A stretch of 45,402 nucleotides of DNA from the NCBI GenBank assembly GCA_910587875.1, contig CAJUOD010000007.1:1-45402 (forward strand). Direction: 5' to 3'. Shown here one piece after another: positions 40,890 through 45,402 of this stretch (its first letter is position 1; each line of letters opens with the position of its first letter). The stretch comes from an uncultured Oscillibacter sp. (GTDB lineage: Bacteria > Bacillota > Clostridia > Oscillospirales > Oscillospiraceae). The notes beneath the pieces are model-generated. The model worked only from the letters and a program-made list of their open reading frames with translations, was not told the DNA's origin and ran no database searches. A program made the translations under genes and the position numbers.

Positions 40890-41114
40890 ATGTGCTTTAA
40901 CAATGGAAACGACAATGGCTGCCTCTGGATCGTCCTGATCATCATCCTGTTCTGCTGCTGCGGATGCGGCGGCGGAAACAGCTGGGGCTGGAACGGCGGA
41001 TGCTCCGGCGGGTGCAACTGCGGATGCGGAGGCTGCAACGGCGGATGCGGATGCTCCGGCGGGTGCAACTGCGGATGCAACTGCAACTGCGGCTGTAACG
41101 ACTCTTGCTGCTAA
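40890..41114 (+). CDS. Cys/Gly-rich single-membrane-segment miniprotein
   Basis: 74 residues: a short Asn-rich start (MCFNNGNDNG), a membrane segment (CLWIVLIIILFCCC) and a tail of GGCSGGCNCGCGGCN-type repeats, with more than 20 cysteines. AAAGGTGAC precedes the ATG. The tail arose by DNA duplication: 40998-41027 and 41049-41078 are identical 30-bp copies 51 bp apart. No family recognised. Possible roles are metal binding, or a spore- or envelope-associated crosslinked protein, all unproven. The long minus-strand frame here is a shadow of the composition. Confidence 0.72.
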   Translation: MCFNNGNDNGCLWIVLIIILFCCCGCGGGNSWGWNGGCSGGCNCGCGGCNGGCGCSGGCNCGCNCNCGCNDSCC

Positions 41115-41160
41115 GTCCTCCGCGGAACGGGACGCTCCGGCGTCCCGCTTTCGCCGCCCG

Positions 41161-41832
41161 TCAGCGGGACAGGCAGTCCAAAACGACGTCCAGCGCCTCC
41201 CGGTGGATGTCCTCCGGCGTCCGGGGCGCGCCCCCCTCGGCGCAGTGTACCACGGCCCAGCCCTGGGCCCGGGCGATCTCCCCGGCGCACTCCCGGCAGC
41301 GGCGGAGGTAGCCCCCGTCCCGCTCGTGGATGTCGGCGGAGGTGTTCGTCTCCGCCTCCCGGCGGCGCATGAGCCGGTTCGCCGCCTCGGTGGGCATATC
41401 CAGATACAGCACCAGGTCCGGCTCCGGCAGCCCCAGGCGGCGGTATTCCAAATCAAAGAGCCAGTCCAGGAACGCCCGCCGCTCCTCCGGGGGCAGCTTG
41501 GATGCCTGGTGGACGGCGTTGGACGTGGTGTAGCGGTTGGCCACCACCACGCCGCCGGACTCGTAGAATTCGCCCCAGTCCTCCTTATAGGAGGCGAAGC
41601 GGTCCACGGCAAACATGACGGAGGCGGCGCAGGCGTTCACGTCCCCGGGGGTCCCCCCCAGGGCGCCGTGGAGGTAGAGGTTCGCGGGCTCGGCGAAGGG
41701 GTTGCCGTACCGGGGGAAGTCGATCTCCCGGCAGGACAGGCCACGGGCCTCCAGGCTCCGGAGCAGGAGCCCCGCCTGGGTGGCCTTGCCGGAGCCGTCT
41801 GTGCCCTCCAAAACGATCAGCTTTCCCCTCAT
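41161..41832 (-). CDS. tmk: Thymidylate kinase
   Basis: 223 residues from ATG 41832, whose ATGA overlaps the stop of the upstream glycosyltransferase gene. P-loop EGTDGSGKATQ, DFPRYGNPF, the base-binding DRFASY region, ANRYTTSNAVHQ (DR[YH]-like motif with Asn) and a lid with RLMRRREAETNTSADIHERD. It phosphorylates dTMP to dTDP. This long-insert form resembles eukaryote-type or clostridial dTMP kinases. All active-site motifs are present. Confidence 0.92.
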   Translation of the reverse strand: MRGKLIVLEGTDGSGKATQAGLLLRSLEARGLSCREIDFPRYGNPFAEPANLYLHGALGGTPGDVNACAASVMFAVDRFASYKEDWGEFYESGGVVVANRYTTSNAVHQASKLPPEERRAFLDWLFDLEYRRLGLPEPDLVLYLDMPTEAANRLMRRREAETNTSADIHERDGGYLRRCRECAGEIARAQGWAVVHCAEGGAPRTPEDIHREALDVVLDCLSR

Positions 41833-42548
41833 TTCCGCCGCTTCTCCTTTTCCACGTGAACCAGGAACAGGGGCAGCTTCATCATCCGTCCCGCCCGGCG
41901 GGGGTCCCTGCACAGGCGGTAGAACCACTCCAGGCCGTGGTCGGACCAGAATTTCGGGGCCCGCTCCACCACCCCGGCGAACACGTCCAGGCTTCCCCCC
42001 AGGCCGCAGAGGAGGCGGGCCCCGGTGGCCTCGCCGTTCTTGTACATCCAGAGCTCCTGCTTGGGGGCCCCCAGGCAGACGAAGACGCAGTCCGCGCCGC
42101 TCTGCCGGATGGCCTCCACCACAGGGCCGTCCTCCTGGAAATAACCGTCGTGGGTCCCGGCGATTTTCAAGCCGGGATATTTCGCCGCCAGCCGTTCTCC
42201 GGCGGTCTCCGCCACGCCGGGCTTGGCCCCCAGGAGGTAGAGGGACAGGCCCTCCGCCGCCATGCGCTCCATGAGCCCGGCGGCAAACTCGATGCCGGGG
42301 ACCTTTTCCTTCAGGGGCGTGCCCAGCATGTTCGCACCCTTCACCACGCCGACGCCGTCGGGCAGCACCAGGTCCGCGGAATTCACCGCCTGGCGGGCCG
42401 CCAGGTTCTCCCGGCAGATCTCCACGATCTCCGGGTTGGGGGTCGCCACATAGTGGGCCCCGGGAGTCCGGAGCAGCTCCATGCCCCGGTCCACCGCCTC
42501 GCCCATGGTCAGGCTGTCAAAGCCGACGCCCAGCACATTGATTCGCAT
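41829..42548 (-). CDS. WecB/TagA/CpsF-family glycosyltransferase
   Basis: 239 residues with the GT26 pattern INVLGVGFDSLTMGEAV, TPNPEIV, ADLVLPDGVGVVKGANMLGTPLKEKVPG and GAPKQELWMYKN. Members transfer N-acetylmannosamine (or related) to lipid-linked GlcNAc in teichoic acid or capsule synthesis at the membrane. GAGGTGAAC precedes the ATG. First gene of the pair with tmk. No other wall-polymer gene is adjacent. Confidence 0.93.
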   Translation of the reverse strand: MRINVLGVGFDSLTMGEAVDRGMELLRTPGAHYVATPNPEIVEICRENLAARQAVNSADLVLPDGVGVVKGANMLGTPLKEKVPGIEFAAGLMERMAAEGLSLYLLGAKPGVAETAGERLAAKYPGLKIAGTHDGYFQEDGPVVEAIRQSGADCVFVCLGAPKQELWMYKNGEATGARLLCGLGGSLDVFAGVVERAPKFWSDHGLEWFYRLCRDPRRAGRMMKLPLFLVHVEKEKRRK

Positions 42549-42597
42549 ATGTTCACCTCATGTTACAAAAACCGGTATCCCCGCATAGTATTACCAT

Positions 42598-42625
42598 TTT
42601 ATAACCACAGTATAGCATAGGTCAA
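42598..42625 (-). promoter_or_regulatory. Sigma-A promoter of the glycosyltransferase-tmk pair
   Basis: On the minus strand TTGACC (42620-42625), 16-bp spacer, TATAAA (42598-42603); the -35 overlaps the stop codon of the EamA gene. Confidence 0.65.
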
Positions 42626-43563
42626 CCCTCTTGTCCATCTTCAAATGTCTCCCCGACCGGGATCGATTTCCGTCCCAGAGGGTAGGGCAATTGGGCCAGC
42701 ACCACCGCCGCCAGCATCAGGGCGCAGCCCAGGTACTCCCGGCCCGTCATCCGGTTCCCCAGGATGATCGCCCCGGCGATGGCGGCGAAGAGGGACTCCA
42801 TGCTCATCAGCAGGGAGACCACCGCCGGGTTGGAGTCCTTCTGGGCCAGAATCTGGAGGGTGTAGGCCACGCCGCTGGAGAACACGCCCACGTAGAGCAC
42901 CGGCCACAGATACTCCCCCAGCAGCTCCAGGGGCGGCGGCGCTTCCATAAAGGCCCCGGCGGCGGAGACGATGGTCATGACCAAAAACTGGGCGCAGGAC
43001 AGGGCCACGCCGTCCACCTTGTTGGTGAAGTGGTCCACCGCCAGAATCTGGACGGTGAAGCAGAAGGCGCAGACCAGCACGTACAGGTCCCCGCCGGTGA
43101 CGGTCAGCTCCTCGGTGACGCAGAGGCAGTACAGCCCCCCCACCGCCAGGGCCACCCCCAGCCACAGGGCACGGGGGACCTTCTTCCCCAGGACCAGCCC
43201 CGCCAGGGGCACCAGGACGATGTACAGCGCCGTGATGAAGCCCGCCTTGCCGGGGGTGGTGGTCTCCAGGCCCTTCTGCTGGAAGAAGCTGGCCACCGAC
43301 AGCGCCCCGCCGCAGCAGAGGCTCCCTATGATCAAATCCCGGCGGGACCCGCAGGGCACGGGGACCTCCCCCCTGCCCCGCCGCCAGAGGGCCCGGAGGC
43401 CGCAGAGGCCCAGCAGGAAGAGGAAGGCGATGACCGCCCGGGCGGTGTTGAAGGTAAAGGGGCCCATGTATTCCGCGGCCACGCTCTGGGCCACGAAGGC
43501 GGTGCCCCAGATCATGGCGGTGACGAGGGGCAGGACGTTTTGACGCACTCGGTTGACTTTCAT
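42622..43563 (-). CDS. EamA/DMT-family transporter
   Basis: 313 residues with about ten membrane segments in two EamA repeats; the first starts LPLVTAMIWGTAFVAQSVA and includes FTFNTARAVIAFLFLL, the second contains AVVSLLMSMESLFAAIAGAIILGNRMTGREYLGCALM. The family exports or imports metabolites (amino acids, nucleotide sugars). The substrate is unknown. Divergent from the Mpg gene. Confidence 0.92.
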   Translation of the reverse strand: MKVNRVRQNVLPLVTAMIWGTAFVAQSVAAEYMGPFTFNTARAVIAFLFLLGLCGLRALWRRGRGEVPVPCGSRRDLIIGSLCCGGALSVASFFQQKGLETTTPGKAGFITALYIVLVPLAGLVLGKKVPRALWLGVALAVGGLYCLCVTEELTVTGGDLYVLVCAFCFTVQILAVDHFTNKVDGVALSCAQFLVMTIVSAAGAFMEAPPPLELLGEYLWPVLYVGVFSSGVAYTLQILAQKDSNPAVVSLLMSMESLFAAIAGAIILGNRMTGREYLGCALMLAAVVLAQLPYPLGRKSIPVGETFEDGQEG

Positions 43564-43568
43564 TTCTC

Positions 43569-43597
43569 TTGCTCCATGTTCTCTTCTGTGTTATACT
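43569..43597 (+). promoter_or_regulatory. Sigma-A promoter of the mpg-HAD pair
   Basis: TTGCTC (43569-43574), 17-bp spacer, TATACT (43592-43597), 58 bp before the ATG; a GCGGCCC-G-GGGCCGC palindrome follows in the leader. Confidence 0.7.
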
Positions 43598-43655
43598 GAA
43601 TTCGCTGTGCGGCCCGGGGCCGCGTAAAATAATATTCTAACACCGAGGTGAGGAA

Positions 43656-44276
43656 ATGGCAAGGCTTTGTCGTGAATTCTACGCCCGGGACACCCTGGAG
43701 GCCGCCCGGGCCCTGCTTGGGAAGCTCCTGGTCCGCCGCCTGGACGGCGAACTGCTGGCGGGGCGCGTCGTGGAGACCGAGGCCTACATCGGGCGCTGTG
43801 ACAAGGCCTGCCACGCCTACAACTACCGCCGGACGGCCCGGACGGAGACCCTCTTCGCTCCGCCGGGGACGGCCTATATCTACCTCATCTACGGGATGTA
43901 CCACTGTCTGAACTTCGTCACGGAGCCGGAGGGCGAACCCGCCGCCGTGCTGCTCCGGGCCATTGAGCCCGTGGCGGGGGCGGAGGCCATGGCCCGCCTC
44001 CGGTACGGGGACAAGCCCCTGACGGCCTACCGGAGGAAGAATTTCCTCAACGGCCCCGGCAAGGTCTGCCGGGCCCTGGCCCTGACCCGGGCGGAGAACG
44101 GGCTGGATTTGACGGGGGACACGCTGTTCCTCTGCGACAGGCCGGAGGATATCGGTCTGCCGCCCTTCCCTGTTCCGGAGAAAGAACACATCATCGCGGG
44201 GCCCCGGATCGGGGTGGACTACGCGGAGGAGGCCAGGGACTTCCCCTGGCGCTTCCGGCTGGTAAAGGAGGAGTGA
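43656..44276 (+). CDS. DNA-3-methyladenine glycosylase (Mpg/AAG type)
   Basis: 206 residues of the AAG family: ARALLGKLLVRR, the active-site GRVVETEAYIGRCDKACHAY (Glu as base), YIYLIYGMYHCLNFV, NGPGKVCRAL and the C-terminal GPRIGVDYAEEARDFPWRF. It removes alkylated or deaminated purines from DNA, the first step of base-excision repair. GAGGTGAGGAA precedes the ATG. The HAD gene follows 4 bp downstream. Confidence 0.95.
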   Translation: MARLCREFYARDTLEAARALLGKLLVRRLDGELLAGRVVETEAYIGRCDKACHAYNYRRTARTETLFAPPGTAYIYLIYGMYHCLNFVTEPEGEPAAVLLRAIEPVAGAEAMARLRYGDKPLTAYRRKNFLNGPGKVCRALALTRAENGLDLTGDTLFLCDRPEDIGLPPFPVPEKEHIIAGPRIGVDYAEEARDFPWRFRLVKEE

Positions 44277-44280
44277 GGCC

Positions 44281-44931
44281 ATGTTTTTCTTCGATATGGA
44301 CGGCGTGCTGACGGACTCCAACGGCGTGTGGAAGAAGGTGGACCGGGAGTTCCTGGCCCGCCGGGGGATGAAGTACACCCACGCCTATTACGAGGGCGTG
44401 GCCCACGTGCCCCTGCCTCTGGCGGCGGTGTTCACCAAGGAGTTCTGCAAGCTCCCGGAGTCCTGCGAGGCCATCGTCGCCGAGTGGATGGAGCTGGCGG
44501 CGGACTCCTACGCCCATGTGCCGGTGAAGCCCGGCGTCCGGGCCTATCTGAAGCAGTGCAAAAGCGAGGGGCGGCGCATGGCGGTGGTGACCTCCAGCGT
44601 GCCGGAGCACTGCCACATGGCCCTGGAGGCCCTGGGGCTGGAGAAGTACTTCGAGCGGGTCACCTTCGCCCAGGAGCTGGGCCTGGAGAAGCGGAAGCCC
44701 GAGGTCTGGCTGGCCGCCGCCAAGGCCGCGGACGTCCGGCCGGAGGACTGCACCGTCTTCGACGACAGCCTGGCCGCCTGCCAGGGGGCCAGGGCCGCGA
44801 AAATGCGGGTAGTGGGGGTCTACGACGGCCTCTTCGCCCAGGACGAGACGGAGATGCGGGGTTACTGCGACGTGTATGTCAAATCCTTTGAGGAGCTCCT
44901 CTGGATGCCGGAGAGGAAAAAAAGGAAGTGA
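44281..44931 (+). CDS. HAD-superfamily hydrolase, phosphoglycolate phosphatase/beta-PGM-like
   Basis: 216 residues: DMDGVLTDSNG (Asp5 nucleophile, Asp7), a helical cap, VVTSSVPEHC (motif II), KRKPEVWLAAAKAA (motif III Lys region) and CTVFDDSLAACQGARAAKM (motif IV, DD instead of ED). This is a subfamily I phosphatase or phosphomutase. Coupled to mpg, so a role in nucleotide or sugar-phosphate clean-up is possible, but there is no direct evidence. Confidence 0.9.
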   Translation: MFFFDMDGVLTDSNGVWKKVDREFLARRGMKYTHAYYEGVAHVPLPLAAVFTKEFCKLPESCEAIVAEWMELAADSYAHVPVKPGVRAYLKQCKSEGRRMAVVTSSVPEHCHMALEALGLEKYFERVTFAQELGLEKRKPEVWLAAAKAADVRPEDCTVFDDSLAACQGARAAKMRVVGVYDGLFAQDETEMRGYCDVYVKSFEELLWMPERKKRK

Positions 44932-45402
44932 AGGGACTTCCTCCTTTGCCGGGGAGGGGCTGGTGCGCGCCCTGACGGGCGGGGCGGGATTGCAGCTAGA
45001 TGCTAGCTGGTCCAATGCACCCCCCATTCTCTCTTTTGCGAAAAGAGAGAATGCGCCGTGCACGGTGGAAGAGAGAAAACGGGGGCGCGGCTGCGGTACG
45101 GACTGTATGATACGAATGTCTCCAGTCCGCGGCGTGGTGCGAGCGGGAGTTTTGGATGTCGACGCAAGGACTGATCTCCCGTCCTCGCTGCCGCTAACCT
45201 GGTGTTCCCAGAGACCGCAGTGTTTACCGCTTTCTCTTTCAGTGCCTACCGCATCAGCGGCAGCGGAAAGAGAAGCTTGTCCATTCGACGACATCCAAAC
45301 CCCCGCTAAGACTACGCCGCGGGTATAAGACATTCGTAAAAAACCGGAAGCACCCCAGCCGCGTCTTCGTCCAACGTACGCGTCCCCAATTACTTCCTTT
45401 TC
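44932..45402. other. Gene-free region with several inverted repeats
   Basis: No frame shows a plausible protein. Structures seen: CAGCTAG-ATG-CTAGCTG (44993-45009) inside an ATTG...CAAT pair; a perfect 13-bp hairpin with GCG loop (45025-45053); CGGACT...AGTCCG (45099-45129); perfect 10-bp arms CGCTGCCGCT/AGCGGCAGCG (45186-45195, 45256-45265) enclosing a degenerate direct repeat (45218-45230 and 45240-45252, 11/13). It could be a dispersed repeat, a structured RNA or an element end. Confidence 0.6.

Noticed and set aside
40990..41100. Short regular repeats that might suggest a CRISPR array
   Set aside because: Only two exact 30-bp units, in frame within a Cys/Gly-rich coding sequence; no spacers of constant length and no cas genes.
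44191..45333. 380-residue minus-strand open frame at the right edge
   Set aside because: Mostly antisense to the HAD gene; the remaining part crosses hairpins and shows no protein-like pattern.
44932..45402. Possible group II intron or rRNA leader
   Set aside because: No domain V sequence, no intron-encoded reverse transcriptase and no rRNA sequence were recognised.

Overview
The window looks like a chromosomal segment of a GC-rich, gut-type Clostridia bacterium, most likely Oscillospiraceae (the Flavonifractor/Lawsonibacter/Oscillibacter neighbourhood). The reasons are consistent AGGAGG-type ribosome sites, the N-terminal part of the sporulation sigma factor SigK, FeoA-FeoA-FeoB, an L-box (lysine) riboswitch on an NhaC-type transporter, the TlpA/CD1871A/polyferredoxin trio, and an MltG-U32 pair. 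The taxonomic call is inference; there is no rRNA or tRNA in the window.

Layout. 1-850: 5' part of a large serine recombinase gene (minus strand, running off the left edge) with a small overlapping partner ORF. 871-13292: a block that by eye has lower GC and more A/T-ending codons than the rest, bracketed by two 53-bp direct repeats (50/53 identical). It holds, on the minus strand, an AtuA-type pair, a sigma-54 activator with PAS domain, a branched-chain-type ABC transporter (binding protein, LivH, LivM, LivG, LivF), a metallo-beta-lactamase-fold hydrolase and a GldA-like dehydrogenase. A PucR-type regulator is divergent. A textbook -24/-12 promoter sits just before the binding-protein gene. 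The block reads as a complete 'sense, import, convert' cassette for an unknown substrate.

13303-16194: one long TOTE-type primase-helicase-PLD protein. 16496-22521: a LacI-regulated operon with a ComEC-like MBL hydrolase, the tripartite tricarboxylate transporter TctC-TctB-TctA and a PfkB kinase, with an operator palindrome at its promoter. 22686-23365: a short graveyard of an IS5-type transposase remnant, a SigK gene cut after codon 67, a GIY-YIG gene fragment and the third copy of a repeated terminator. 23393-24992: membrane polyferredoxin, CD1871A protein and TlpA-like lipoprotein. Then come GIY-YIG, FeoB/FeoA/FeoA, a YfcE phosphodiesterase, a Vat-like acetyltransferase, a Dabb protein and an aminotransferase.

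31528-33617: sigma-A promoter, lysine riboswitch with terminator/antiterminator, and a NhaC-family (LysW-type) transporter carrying an unusual exported CxxC ribbon. 33694-40735: TraX protein, XdhC-family protein, a membrane-tethered XRE/BIG2 regulator, a COG2509-type flavoprotein, a U32 protein and MltG. 40890-44931: a Cys/Gly-rich miniprotein, thymidylate kinase, WecB/TagA glycosyltransferase, EamA transporter, Mpg glycosylase and HAD phosphatase. 44932-45402 has no convincing gene but several inverted repeats.
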